Source: Rotaria socialis (taxonomy: Eukaryota > Rotifera > Eurotatoria > Philodinida > Philodinidae). From it: 64,000 bases of DNA. Below the pieces are notes generated by a model. It was not told the origin of the DNA. It worked only from the letters and a program-made list of their open reading frames with translations, and did not search any database. Below, one piece after another: positions 24,452 to 36,819 of this stretch. The position numbers and the translations under genes were made by a program. The stretch is taken from positions 62,001 through 126,000 of the forward strand of contig CAJNYU010000014.1 in the NCBI GenBank assembly GCA_905331475.1. The letters are read 5' to 3'. Each line of letters begins with the position of its first letter. Positions within the stretch are counted from its first letter, which is position 1.

Positions 24452-27400
24452 AATAAAAAACAGTAGAACTGTTTTAATAGATATAAACAAGACGAAACTT
24501 CGGTTTTTTTAACGTGAAACTTATATCTACACAGATTCTGATCACTGTTTTCTTTTTCCTTATTTTACTTATTATGTTCAAATCAGTATGTGTCTTTATT
24601 TAGTTTTTTTCTTTTCTTATATATATATATATATATACATATGTTGATTCCATTTGTTTTTGAAACAAAGATAAAAAAAAGCATTTTAAAGGTTAAAATA
24701 GAATCTTCTATTTCCCTCATTGATATTATCTATTACATAATGTGAAATTAAGATATAACTTTATTTCTTGTCAGCTCTCAAAATAATTCTACTTTTCTGA
24801 TATTTGTACTGTTTCGTATTTGTCGAGTTTTTTCCAACCTGTATCAATAGAATTCATTCTGAATGGAGCAATCAAAGGAAGTAACCATCTATATTTATGT
24901 CATCTAGTGATATGGTGCAAACGATACCATTATTTTTAATTTAATACTAATAATATGAAACAAAGAAACTCAATGAGTACAAATAAAAACCAGATCGAGA
25001 GCATGTCAACGTTTCACATAAACGAATGAATAAATAAAACTAGATACTTATTTGTAAAAAGATATAAAATTAGATGAACGTTCGGAAATAATTATAATGG
25101 TAGGCCAATGAACATGAAAATAACTCAAAAGAATAACAAAGAAAATTTTTCAAAAAAAGAACAAGACAGCTATTTAGTTCTAAAAGAGGCTTCGGAAAAT
25201 AGAATAGACGATAGCATAAACCAGATATGAAGGAGGATTATACGCATCGAAGTATTCACATACTTCTAATGACATTTTTGTTTCTATTCTTAAGAACTTT
25301 CAACGACATTTTCAAGCTATAGTCGTAGCGGAAAAATCGTTTCTTAGAGGCCAACTCTTCATAGTTTCATAGAAAATAATATGCAAACATATGGTATGTA
25401 TGAAAAATAAATTAGCTGTCCATATGACAACAAAAACAAAAACAAATTTTTGCAGATCAGAAGCATTCGCAAGTGTGCTATGGTTTGAAATGCTCTACGC
25501 TTAGTCGTCGAATAAATCATTTTTGTTTTGATTAATTGTGTTTCTACTATGTCTAATTTTTTTTTTCCGTTAGTACCTTGTTGTCATCAATCATTGATTA
25601 TTCTCATTTATGCAGATGCGTTTTTGCTTGATTGTTTCATATTGATATGCATGCTTCTGTATATTCTCAAGAGACTGATTTTGACTATACACTTTTTTTT
25701 CGAAAATTTGCTGATTAAACTATTGTTCATTTTCAAAAAAAGAAAGTCATCAACCTTGACATAGTCTCTATTTTTACTTATTATTCATGAAATATTTATT
25801 TAGTTTGTTTGTAAAGCCTACTTACATACGAAGAATTCAATTGTAGAATCTCAACAGATTCCATTCGAAAAAAAAGATCGATTCAGTATGCATCAAAACA
25901 AATGGACGGCTTTCATTTTATTAGTTTTCGATCGTCAGAAAGCGCTGATTGGCTATTAGTATACGAATTTCCGAAGGAATCAGTTGAATTCCTTGAATTC
26001 TGACAAGATCTAATCAGGATGAATTTGACTTGTCTACGTGTTTAATTCTTTTTTCTTTAGATAGATTAAGTTAATGAACTATTACAATTGAAAAGAAAAC
26101 ATAGTGGGCTTGAACAAAGACATTACTTTAGATGATAAGTTTTATTTGGCCTGCACGTTCATGAATGGGGGAGTGGATCAAACGCTGCAGCTGTTTTTCG
26201 AACACGGAAATGGGATATAAAAAAAGATGATTTTGTCTTCCATAGGACGTGTATTATAGATTTTCCCCGAAAAAAACAAATGACATCTCGGACAGAATGT
26301 TGATCTAGAATATGAATCAATTTCTTTTCGCTTTTTATCTATTCTTATTATAATTATTATCATCTAGTCATAGTACTTTATGTAAGGTAAAGCAGAAAAA
26401 AAAACATAAATATTACAGAATGAAGTATTATCAATCGGCTTATAATGATGAAAAACTGCACCGATTGCCAAGACGACTCACTCTTATCAAAAGACACGAG
26501 AAAACATGCTAATCTTCAAGTAAATGATGATTTGCAAGAAATATCATGATAAAAAAATATATAAATTGGAATTTTTCTGCCGATAATAAAATTTAATAAC
26601 AAAAACAGTCTCTGAGATGATTCATCTTAGTTACTATTTTTTTCTCTTCTTTTTCTTTTATCCTGTGCAATTAAACACCATCACTAGTAACAATAATAAT
26701 AACAGAACACTCATGCGGAGAGCGTTATACTGCCATTTTTCCGTTTCTGGCATTACTCACATCTCTCGGTCTATTAACGATCCGTATCAATCTCTATTCT
26801 TTTTTTTTATTTTTTTATTTATCAAGAGCATTGACGAGTAAAAGAACAATGACAAAAAAAACAGAACAAAAAAAGTTAATTAAACAGAAAGACGAAATAC
26901 TCGTTTTTATTGTTCAGTTGAATTTATTAAGATTAAACATCTAACTGTTATCATATTTACACAGACAATTGTCGACATTCTACGTAATTTCAGGTTCGAC
27001 ATCAATAAAGTCCGAGCCAAATATTTTTTTTAAGGTGTATACCAATAATATTACAAAAACAAATCGATGAGAATAACTGCCTAGTGTAAATGAGACTATC
27101 GAATAACAATAATCGATATCAAATCAAAACTATGAATCGTATTGCTGCCTCCGCTTTCTTTTTTCTTCTCATTTTTCCTTTTTTTTCTTTTTCTTCTTTT
27201 TTTCTTTTTATAGTACATCGTACTTGTTCTTTCGTTTACCTCCTGACATTGGAAATTTATGTCAATATTTTTATCGATTTTTTTCTTCTCGTTACTGATT
27301 ATCGTAAGAAGTTATATACCATTGCAACTACCTCCTAATTTTTAAAATACAATTTTCTTTTATTTATAAGTTTGACTAATGTTCTTTGTTTCGTTTTTCT

Positions 27401-27456
27401 GTTTTATATTAAAGATTAATGTTAATGCAAAATACTCGAATGAGTTCAAACAAAAC
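24452..27456. other. 3.0-kb spacer, no gene seen
   Basis: AT-rich DNA with a short AT run near 24619-24637 and pyrimidine-rich tracts. No exon with homology or closing phases was recognised. An acceptor-like TATATTAAAG ends about 40 nt before the Rho GTPase start. Confidence 0.5.
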
Positions 27457-28119
27457 ATGACTAGTGATATTGACTTAGTTCGTAAAAAATTAGTTGTTGT
27501 TGGCAATGGTAACGTTGGTAAAACATCATTGCTTTATGCATTTAAAGATAATCGATTTTGTCAAGATTATGTTCCAACATTATTTGAAGGAAATACTCAT
27601 GTTATCGATATTGATAACAAACGTATTGAATTATTATTAATTGACACAGCTGGACAAGAAGAATATGCTAAGTAGAGTTTCTCTTCAATTATAATACTTC
27701 AATTTCAATTTTATTTTTATTTCTATTTCAATTTTAGACTTCGCGTTCTTGGCTATCCAAATACTCAAGTCGTATTAATTTGTTTTGCTTTCGATGCACC
27801 AGATAGTCTTACGTGTGTATTCGAAAAATGGGCACCCGAAGTAAAACATTATTGTCATAATGTTCCAATACTTTTAATTGCTAACAAACGTGATTTACGC
27901 GATGATCCAGCTGTACATGAACGCATTAAAAGTCTAAATCAAAACACTATCACGACTGAAGATGCATTATTATGTGCAAAAAGAATTGGTGCAAAAAATT
28001 ATCTTGAATGTTCAGCTAAGACACGTGAAGGCGTAAGAGAAGTTTTTGAATATGCAGCTAAAGTTGCATTAGATAGAGATTCGCATGATAAATGCTTTTG
28101 TCGTTGTATTCTATTGTAA
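27457..28119 (+). CDS. Divergent Rho-family small GTPase
   Basis: Membrane-anchored GTP switch controlling the actin cytoskeleton. Exons are 27457-27671 and 27738-28119 (198 residues). The P-loop GNGNVGKTS (usually GDGAVGKTC), switch I YVPTLFEG (usually YVPTVFEN), switch II DTAGQEEY with the catalytic Gln kept, NKRD for NKKD and ECSAKT are all visible. The Rho insert region DLRDDPAVHERIKSLNQ is present, so this is Rho rather than Ras or Rab. The tail CFCRCILL gives a CAAX box CILL (Leu, geranylgeranyl type) with extra cysteines for palmitoylation. The usual Trp before DTAG is Ile. The frame is open upstream to 27379 but MTSDIDLVRKKLVVVG fits the family N-terminus. It is not clearly RhoA, Rac or Cdc42. 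Confidence 0.88.
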
Positions 28120-30126
28120 TTATTGTCTGTATGAGTGAACAAAGCTCAGATCTGTCCATTTTTGCGTTTTGTTTTTGTATACATTTCTTCTTAAAATAAC
28201 TGAAAGATTCTGTGTATTTTTATAGGCTAAAAAATAATACAGGTGAGCAATTCTGCCCTAAAAGTTTAAAAATTCAAAATCAAATCACCAATTTAAATTC
28301 ATGCGAACATCATATTTAACTTGATAGCAACTCTCGTTCTCTGGATATTAGGTTAATTTGGAATTTAAAAATAAAAATAAAACGAGAACATAGAAAGTTA
28401 TCCTTCTTTTTCTTTTGGTCTGCTAATTGAACTAATTTACATGCAAGTATTTTCTTTTCTTTTCTTTTTTTTTATAAAAATCTACATTTTTCACATTCGA
28501 TCTGTCACGGACTATTTTCAAATGTAATATGCCATGGTCATCAAAATTATTCAAACAAATGTAAAGTCGAATTATTACCGCTACAATAGGTTCTATAAGG
28601 AATTTAATTAGTCAATTCAATAGAAAAAGTAAAGAAATTATATTGCTGGGTAATTTCCAAATGTCAAATTTCTCGAGAACTTGCATCATTGTAGATTTTA
28701 GTATTCAGAGTTTGATAGCTATTTTTTTTTTCGTCATGTCATATTGAATTAAGTAACCTTTTTCTTTTAGTAAAATGAGTTGTGGTCGCACCTCTATAAA
28801 AGTTTTTATCTGAGTAACAATAAATGCATGGAAAAACAGCACGACATATTTTTTTACCGGAAAGAACAAAAAAGTTTTATCAGTTGTCTGTAAATTAGTT
28901 TTAGGTCAAGTCAACTATGTCACGAGAAACTGGAGGTTCCTACATTTTGTTCAATATATTATGTTCTCTCGCTCTCTGTTCACAGCTCATAGCTTCACCG
29001 CCGTCGAAATCTTCATGTTGCAAAAAAATTAACTTCATATTTTCTAGAGTTTCTGGATGCTGAGAATACAAAAGAAAAGTTTTATTTTATCTTTCCTTTT
29101 TCTTGTAAACTAATTTTATTTGTATGGCATTAATTGCAAGAGTACAACACTGAATTTGTAAAATTTTCTCGAGAACATTAAATTAGTATTTTCAGAAAAT
29201 TCTAAAATATTTCCTCGCAAAATTATTTAAAACTCCTCAGTGATTGATAATTATTTTTTATTTTCCGAAGAAAAATCATCTCAGTCAAAAGCAAGATCTC
29301 TTAGTGAAAAATAAAATTGCGCATTTTTTTCTTCTCTACCGAAGCCATTTAGATTGCAAGCAATCAACTAGGATAGGTAAACACATAAATAAATATTGAA
29401 AAAAATATTCGCCATGAGTACACTACACTGATTTGACATACATGACGGCTTGTCTAGGAATTACATTCTATGAGGATTTCTAATAAACATATTTTCAGTT
29501 CCTATAATAATTTGTTTTTCATATACGCGAAAACATATTATTATTGAATAATGAACTAAAATTGTATGTTTTTTTTTTTTGAAAACTTAAATTTGTTTTT
29601 TCTCAAATTGGCAAGTTCAAATTTTATAGAGTAGCACAAAGAAGGAAAACGAAAATAGAGGCATTATGTGAATTTAATACATGATCTAATTGAATAGATG
29701 AAATTAATCTTGAGTTTTTACGTAATTTAATATATATGATTTATTCTATATGGCATATTGAATACGCTTGTTTTTTTTTATTGTATGTATTCTACGTGAA
29801 TTTGATTGCCTTATTGACAAAGTTTTATATGATGATAACGATAAAAATGTGTGTGATACATCGATAAATTCAGTATAAGAAATCTTTTTGGTGTTGCTAT
29901 GAGACATACCATTATTTATTTTTACTATTTAGCATCGTTCTATTGAGAGTTCAATAAATTATGAAACATCATATGCGTCAGAGTCATTTGAGTGACTCAT
30001 GCATTATAATAAAAATGATAAGAATGAACTTTCATAAATTTGTCTTAAAACTAAACGTTTTGAAAAACAAATATGTAACGATTTTACAATGAAAAAAAAA
30101 GTCCTACAAATGCTATTCAACCATTC
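28120..30126. other. 2.0-kb spacer, no gene seen
   Basis: AT-rich DNA between two convergent genes. No coding blocks, repeats with clear ends or RNA genes were recognised. Confidence 0.5.
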
Positions 30127-30696
30127 TCAATGATTAATTCTTTCATCGACAAGATTTTCAATAAATACTTGAATAAATGAACGCGCCATTTCTCGAGATG
30201 TAGGCTCCAAATCAGCAGTTTGCAATTCAAATGATGGTTTAATACGTTCATTGACTCGATCACAAAGTTGTTGCTTTACATCTTTGTATGTCACCTCTTT
30301 GTAGACTTTCTTATTCGTCTTAGTTTCATCTTTATCTAACGTATTCGAGAATATAACATGATGAAAGGATTCAGATGTTGAACAATGAATCTCATGAGCA
30401 ATTCCATGCTGTTCAACCTATGAAAGTTTTAAAAATTGATAGCTATAGACATAGTTGAATAGACTCACACGTGAAGTTACATCTACCGAGACCATACAAT
30501 CGGTAATGGCTTGAACAATTTCAGTTTCAAAATCATCATCGAGAAGTCCTTGTGGACTGAATTCATTTGTAATAATTTTAGAAAAATGATCTGATTGATT
30601 TCGCGTTGATTGGCCAGCTCGTAGAATTGCATCTTTTACTCGAAGATCCCTCAATCGTAGTCCAATGCTTTTATCACCAGAACATACGGTACCCAT
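30127..30696 (-). CDS. Orphan protein with MGxxCS acylation-type N-terminus
   Basis: I do not recognise this family. Two exons, 30469-30696 and 30127-30417, join in phase through a 51-bp intron with GTGAGT and CATAG sites, giving 172 residues. It starts MGTVCSGDKSIG: Gly2 and Ser6 fit N-myristoylation and Cys5 fits palmitoylation, so membrane anchoring is possible. The middle is acidic (LLDDDFETEIVQAITD). The C-terminal half is Lys/Glu-rich and predicted helical (KVYKEVTYKDVKQQLCDRV, MARSFIQVFIENLVDE). No transmembrane segment. Coding is supported by splice sites, phase and sensible composition, not by homology. It is divergent from the acyltransferase gene, 445 bp away. Confidence 0.6.
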
Positions 30697-31141
30697 GATA
30701 ATTTGTAGTGTTGTAATTAGTCTGAAATCTGCAGTATTTTATATTCTTTTATTGTATTGCATATCGAAAAGAAATTCGAATTCTAGAAAGAATTTTTAGT
30801 ACTTTTTGTTTTCAGCCTCGTTGAATATGATATTTATCATTGGGTAAATATGATTCATACTGAATTCAGAATTTTTTTTTATTGATGAGATAACATTTTC
30901 AGTTTTCATCTACATCAAAATATAAAAACATTTTACATTCAAAGATGATGCATCTAGACTCTAAGTTATATATGATGACTATTGCCATCTAGTTTATTGT
31001 CCTATCATTATTCTTTCTATTCGTCATACTTCTAACAACTATGACAAAAGCTAATATTGTGTGTGTGTGTTTTGTCATATCACACTACGATAACATGAAT
31101 AGTATTTCGACATTTGTGTGTATGTAACTTTCGCTAGAACA
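30697..31141. promoter_or_regulatory. Divergent intergenic region
   Basis: 445 bp between two outward-facing starts, so it probably carries both promoters. A short GT run lies near 31060-31071. No specific binding site is claimed. Confidence 0.35.
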
Positions 31142-32323
31142 ATGTCGGAAGATCTTTCATTAAATGATGTAGTAATGCCAAAATGCTATACACGAATTTC
31201 ATTCGTGTTTGATTATAAAATCGATGATTTAGAAAAACTATTGTTTGAATTTTTAAAAAAATTCTGCCCAAGTGTATTTGGAAAAATTGTCTATGATGAA
31301 AATAAACCAAATTATGGTCAATTAGTAGAATCCACATATGATTCAAGTCAAATATTTAGTCGAACTGACCAACCTGACATTCCAATATCTAATTATATTA
31401 ACTGTAGTTTTCAAGAACTTGATGTTCATCCTTATTCAGCTATACCAACTGACAGTACACCATTGTTTTTTCTTCATCAAATAAATGTTCGTGATGGAAC
31501 TTTATTAGCCGTGGGAATGCATCATCAACTTTCTGATGGTCGTGGATTTTTTACATTACTTGAACGATTTTCGAATTGGATTCGTTATAAGGATGATATG
31601 AAAATAACTCCATTTAATTTTGATCGATCTCTATTAAAACCAGCGACCGATGTTCTTTATGAACATACGGAATATACTACACAAGCACGTAAATATCCTT
31701 TTACGGAACTACCAACGATGGAAGTCATTGTTAAAATATTTACTAAACAAGAATTATTTGATAAATTAAAAATAACAGCAACACATGTTTCATTTAATGA
31801 TGTTCTTGTTGCTTGGTTAACTCAAGCAATAAGTCAAATACGTCAGATACCATCAAATGAAACGATTAAAGTTGGTATGGCAAATGATGGTCGATCTGAG
31901 TTAGGAATTGGTTTAGATTATTTTGGTAATTGTAATTTTTATTTTGCTCTTCAATTTCAAATGGTTGATTTACTCAATAAATCTGTCAATGAATTGGCGG
32001 AACAAGTTAATAATGACAAAAAACAACGAATGACAAAAGATTACATGACGTCAGCTTTGGCTTGGCTCAAGCAAGCTTCACAACCGGTTCATCCTAGCTT
32101 CCAAGCATTCTTAGGCAAAGATTTAGCTTTTACAAATTGGTCTCGTTTTCCGCTCTATCAAGTAGATTTTGGTCATGGCCCACCTCGACGAGTTGCATTA
32201 CCACCTGCTCGATGGGATGGTTTGATTTTGGTTTTACCAACTGAAACAAATGCAGTCGAACTATATATTGGTTTAAAACAAGATCATGCTTATGAATTAC
32301 TGCAACGCATTGATGCTTTGTAG
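31142..32323 (+). CDS. BAHD-like (HXXXD) acyltransferase, intronless
   Basis: Predicted acyl-CoA-dependent acyltransferase of the plant/fungal BAHD group; the substrate cannot be read from the sequence. 393 residues in one exon. The catalytic motif is HHQLSDG (127-133), with His128 and Asp132 of HXXXD. The second signature is DFGHG (342-346), in place of the usual DFGWG, at the expected distance near the C-terminus. Between them LPTMEVIVKIFTKQELFDKL and SFNDVLVAWLTQAIS resemble the BAHD linker and second domain. Slightly shorter than typical members (about 430-460). The start at 31142 (MSEDLSLN) follows an upstream in-frame ATG at 31118. BAHD proteins are rare in animals. With no intron in a region where almost every gene has several, horizontal acquisition is likely but unproven. 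Confidence 0.8.
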   Translation: MSEDLSLNDVVMPKCYTRISFVFDYKIDDLEKLLFEFLKKFCPSVFGKIVYDENKPNYGQLVESTYDSSQIFSRTDQPDIPISNYINCSFQELDVHPYSAIPTDSTPLFFLHQINVRDGTLLAVGMHHQLSDGRGFFTLLERFSNWIRYKDDMKITPFNFDRSLLKPATDVLYEHTEYTTQARKYPFTELPTMEVIVKIFTKQELFDKLKITATHVSFNDVLVAWLTQAISQIRQIPSNETIKVGMANDGRSELGIGLDYFGNCNFYFALQFQMVDLLNKSVNELAEQVNNDKKQRMTKDYMTSALAWLKQASQPVHPSFQAFLGKDLAFTNWSRFPLYQVDFGHGPPRRVALPPARWDGLILVLPTETNAVELYIGLKQDHAYELLQRIDAL

Positions 32324-33395
32324 TTTTAGAGAGAGAGAAACATCTATTTGCGCATTAATTGGCCGCTTGCCTAGTGATTTCTTATAGTTGCATGTTTATT
32401 TTAATTGCATTCACCGATTAAATGCTAGCCAATCAAATAAATTATAAAGAGTTGATTTTGCTATTCACCCTATACCAAGTATTTTACATTTTCTCAACTG
32501 GTAGAGAACATTTGTTTTCGAGTGTAAAAAGCATCACCTTTAAATCCTTTTTTAACTGATGCATTGTTCTAGTCAAATCGAAGATTTTTCTACTGAAAAT
32601 TTGGTTTATCAAACGAAAATGTTCTTTTTATGCAAATTTCGTTTCGATTGAAAAACTGTCCAATAAACAAAATTGTTTGGACGCCACAGGATTCTGATTT
32701 GTCTCACGAAGAGTATTGTCTACATACTTAAATCGTATAATACGATTTTGCTCACAGGTTTAGAAAAACAGATTTTGAATATTTGTTTTTCTGATTACGT
32801 AAGTCTTCACAGATTTTGAAATTATATCGGCTTTAAACAGTCATAACTCGTTTTTGATAAGTTTAAAAAAGATCATTTCATCATTATTATTGGTAGACGG
32901 TATAAAAGATGCTTATAGTTATTCGGTCACAAGAGACCATAATAAAATACAGAGTATCAAATAAAATTATAATACAGCATTATTTTCGGCAGCGATAGTC
33001 AAAATTAATGTAATCTAATCATCTACACGTCATATTAGATAATGCGAAACCGCATTCGTATCAGAAAATTACAGCTAATCAATTTTTCTGGAAAATATTT
33101 TACTAATGTATATGATCTAATTAGCTGTGCTTTATAAAACTAATGTTACTTAATATTGTAAATTTTATTACTTTGGTCTGTTTTATTCATTAACCTTTCT
33201 GATCAGATCATCTTAAAAAAGGTCCATCACGAACATCAAAGAGTATTCATGAAAACATCTTAGTTTTAATCGTAATATTATGTGTCATTTTTCTTTTTTC
33301 TATCATTAGAGAGCAAATATGATAGTTTGAAAGACAAAAATTCTGATTTCAAAATTAGCTTACTAAAAGAGAATTGAAAGCTATAGCAACATAAA
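32324..33395. other. Spacer, no gene seen
   Basis: About 1.1 kb of AT-rich DNA following the acyltransferase. No recognisable feature beyond its likely 3' untranslated region. Confidence 0.45.
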
Positions 33396-33839
33396 TTGAA
33401 TTTGTGTACGAATATGATAAAAATATTTCTCAGTATATTAATATTTACAATTGATTATTTTGAATTTTTATGGAAATATTTTGAAGAATCTATTTTATTT
33501 TTAATAATTCGAAAATGTAGTAATGATAATGAACAATCATTTTCATCTATTAAGAACATTCGAACATTTCTATCTGAACAATATGAAAGAATATCCGTCT
33601 TCTTCGTTAATTCTTCAATAACTACAAAACAACAACAAAATTGTCAAATATACAAAATTAATGTTCATCTTTCTATCATATTTTTGATATTTAAATTTCT
33701 ATTGATTTTCTATTGCCTTGTTCTTCTGGTCAAAATTCTTATTTGGTTCTATGAAAAACTATGCTATTTTATTCTTCAACAACGAATTAAGCCATTTGTA
33801 AATATTCGATCTGTTGCTTTGATTAGTAAAAATAAATAA
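33396..33839 (+). CDS. Possible orphan two-helix membrane protein
   Basis: A 147-codon open frame, not recognised. It has a hydrophobic N-terminal segment (about residues 8-40) and a strong hydrophobic segment near residues 92-118 (IIFLIFKFLLIFYCLVLLV). The middle is polar and contains SSIKNIRTFLSEQYERISVF. AT-rich codons make chance hydrophobic frames common here, so the call rests on length alone. Confidence 0.3.
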   Translation: MNLCTNMIKIFLSILIFTIDYFEFLWKYFEESILFLIIRKCSNDNEQSFSSIKNIRTFLSEQYERISVFFVNSSITTKQQQNCQIYKINVHLSIIFLIFKFLLIFYCLVLLVKILIWFYEKLCYFILQQRIKPFVNIRSVALISKNK

Positions 33840-34976
33840 TTAAACATTTCATTTGTTATCTATCTAAAAAGTTTCATTTAATTTAAAAACCGAAAGTCTT
33901 ACAATAATGCGAGACACCTATCTTTTTCGCTAGCAAGCAAGCATCGTTCCAGTACAATTTGTCATTCATTGTTCTCTGAGCTTCTTGAAAACGGTAAGTT
34001 AAGAATCGTTGATTTTTGGATTTTGTGTTGACACATGTTTAGATATCACATAAAAAGTCATTGTGCTTATTTATCACTTTCGATAGGAGTAATGGTGCTT
34101 CTAGAATAGGAACTCTCAAGTCGTCTATAGACGATGTAATTGCCTTTGGATTTCCGTTATGTTTGAAAGGCACTTTGACAATCAAAAATAGTATTAAATT
34201 GCCATCTTGTTCGAGAAAAACTCTTTTCCACACGTTAACTACCAATGAGAACCGACAACTTCTATAGAATAATTATTCAACATGAAGAAACAACAGCGTA
34301 AGATTTCGAACGTATTTAATGAGAGCATTCATTTATGCCAATATATTTCTAAATAAAGTTCATTGAGAACGTAAATTAGTAGTAGTAGTCTTACTTTGAT
34401 TAGATGGTTAATCCTAAGAAGAACTCTATGATCGCTCCGAAATTCACAGAACATTATTGGTTTGTACTCTGAATAAATGATGATGATTCATTCTCATACA
34501 TTATACATCATCAATGAAGAGAACTTTTTCTGAATTTACGCTTGATGTTTATCATTCAAGCATTTCATAATATATCGTTCTAGTTTTAGCATATCAAAAA
34601 TAAAAGAATGCTCTTCCGACTAATGTCGTCATCAATTCGTCGAGTACCTTCCATGCAAATATTTTAGAAATTGTTTCGTCACTATACATATGAGTCAGTA
34701 TGTTAATGAAGAGGCAGCTCCGTTTTATTTTCGATAGAAGTCAATCAAAAGGTGCTATATTTATTAAATGATCTCAAAACCACCGACAACATATCGCTTT
34801 TTTTACATGAATAAATACATTTTACATAAATAGTTAGGAGAGTTTCTCACTTTTAAATAATAGTTTAAACAAGCTTACACACACACAAAGGAAAAAAGAA
34901 GAAAAAAGATAAGTGTACAAAGTCAAATTTCTCGATTTGGCGAATATATAATGTTTTAATTAGTTTTTCAACATAA
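33840..34976. other. Spacer, no gene seen
   Basis: About 1.1 kb between a doubtful ORF and the 3' end of GABARAP. Overlapping opposite-strand frames near 34039-34267 have no family resemblance. Confidence 0.45.
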
Positions 34977-35502
34977 TTAACCAAATGTATTTTCACCTCC
35001 ATAAGCAATATACAAGAAACTATCCTCGTCTTTACTTTCAGCATAAATTTGACTCATTGTATAGCTAAAACAAAGATTCAAAATCTAAAATTTCATGATA
35101 TAAACGAAAACAAGGCCCAATACCTTGATGGAGGAATTTTTTGATTAACGAAAAGAAAGATAGCCTTCTCCGGAGCTAATTGTATTCGTTTACGGATAAT
35201 CCACATAAATTGTGCAATTGTTATATCATTTGGTACCAAAAATTTACGTTTATCAATATCCGGTATTTGCGATTTAGGCACACGCTCAACCACAACCTAA
35301 ACATCAAAGAAGAAAAAGCATAAATAGAAAAATTATAACAATAAAAATTCACGTACCGGAATACGCTCAGGATATTTAACGCGAATTTTCTCTGCTTCCT
35401 GTTTGCGTTGTTCTATAGAATACGATAAACAGGATATATTAACAAAAATTAAATTGAATAAAACTTACCAATTGGAGTTTCTTCCTTAAATCGAAATTTC
35501 AT
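34977..35502 (-). CDS. GABARAP: GABARAP/Atg8-family autophagy protein with free C-terminal Gly
   Basis: Ubiquitin-like protein that is conjugated to phosphatidylethanolamine on autophagosomes and recruits cargo receptors. Exons are 35469-35502, 35357-35412, 35124-35296 and 34977-35064 (116 residues). The N-terminus [20 protein letters not shown], then [53 protein letters not shown] and [14 protein letters not shown] follow the family closely. The coding frame stops right after the conserved Phe-Gly, so there is no residue for Atg4 to remove. Most animal members carry at least one extra residue. An acceptor (TTGTTCAG) lies about 20 nt before the ATG. The GABARAP rather than LC3 subgroup is indicated by the short N-terminus. 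Confidence 0.95.
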
Positions 35503-36819
35503 TGTTGAATAATGAATACTGAACAAATACTAACAGACTGTTTAAATGCGAAGCAAAACTAAAGTGTAATCTAGAAAAGTAAATGATGAATCATAGTGTC
35601 ATATGACTAGAAAAAAAAAACACTAAAGTGGACGTTCTTCTAGTAATTTGTCTGCTTACTTTTATATTGTGCAATATATTCATTCGTGCACACGCTCACC
35701 TATCTACATCTACCTACTGACAAGCACGAAATAAAAATGCGTCGTCGTCGGATCAAGACGAAAGGATGAAGTGCTTTATGGAAGACGGGACATGTGCATA
35801 GAAGAAAAAAAAGAGAAAGCAAAGTCATATGACGGGCGGGCGACCGATTGTTGTACGTACAAGTATTCGTCGATAGAAAAAAATAAGAGAACGAATCAAA
35901 AGTACCACCTGATGATGACCTTTCGCAGCAAATCTATGCGGTGTTATGATTCACTTGAAACAAATTAATAAAATTAAAACTACGAATAATATTATATATA
36001 CGTAATAAAAAAAGAAAAGAAAAAGACTTGAAAGTGCATAGAAAAATAAATATTGTGAACAGTTTTTAAGCCATAGATAAAAGTAAGTAGTTTTGGTAGC
36101 CCTCTCGATATATGAATGCAATAGATGTCGTTGTAATTCAACAGAACTATTCTATTTAACACATATAGTAATTCTTTGTAGATTCGACTTGATTTGAAAA
36201 TAATAAACTAAATCGATTGTGTTTAATAATAAAATGAGATGAATCAATAATTACTATTTAGGAATAATTTTACAACCTATATCAATAAAAAATTCTGTTC
36301 GAAGAGTAGCTAAATCTTATCGGATTCTCTGTCATGTTATCAATATGTAAACATATAAGATATATAGCACGTGTTTACTATCGAGCTCACAAGTTGAATA
36401 TGAAAGCTACCTTTTTCTTTGTATTAGCTACGATAATGAAAGGTCTACCTATATTTCAATGGAATCCATGGAAGCTTTTGAAAATTTCAATTCAAATAAA
36501 ACCTATTTTACAGCAGTTGTACACGCACATTCAAAGAAAATCAAAGCATATTTCGATTGAAAGGGGAACTCTGAAAGTATTTTCATTGGTTTATATTTTT
36601 CTGTTCAATTGTTGTTTTTTATGTGTTGGCAATAACTTTTCAAAAAATGATATATTAGCAATAATTGCAAAGAAACCGGAGCACGTCATGTAATCGCATT
36701 CGATGAATCATAATGCCACTCTCCTCGTAGTTATATGTAATGACTCAAATTTAAGCTGCACTTGCTCAACTTCTATTATTATATATAAGATTGATGTGCG
36801 TCTATTTTAGTCAGTAAAA
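35503..36819. other. Spacer, no gene seen
   Basis: About 1.3 kb upstream of GABARAP, presumed to hold its promoter. Short open frames near 35771 and 36334 show no family resemblance or splice support. Confidence 0.45.
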
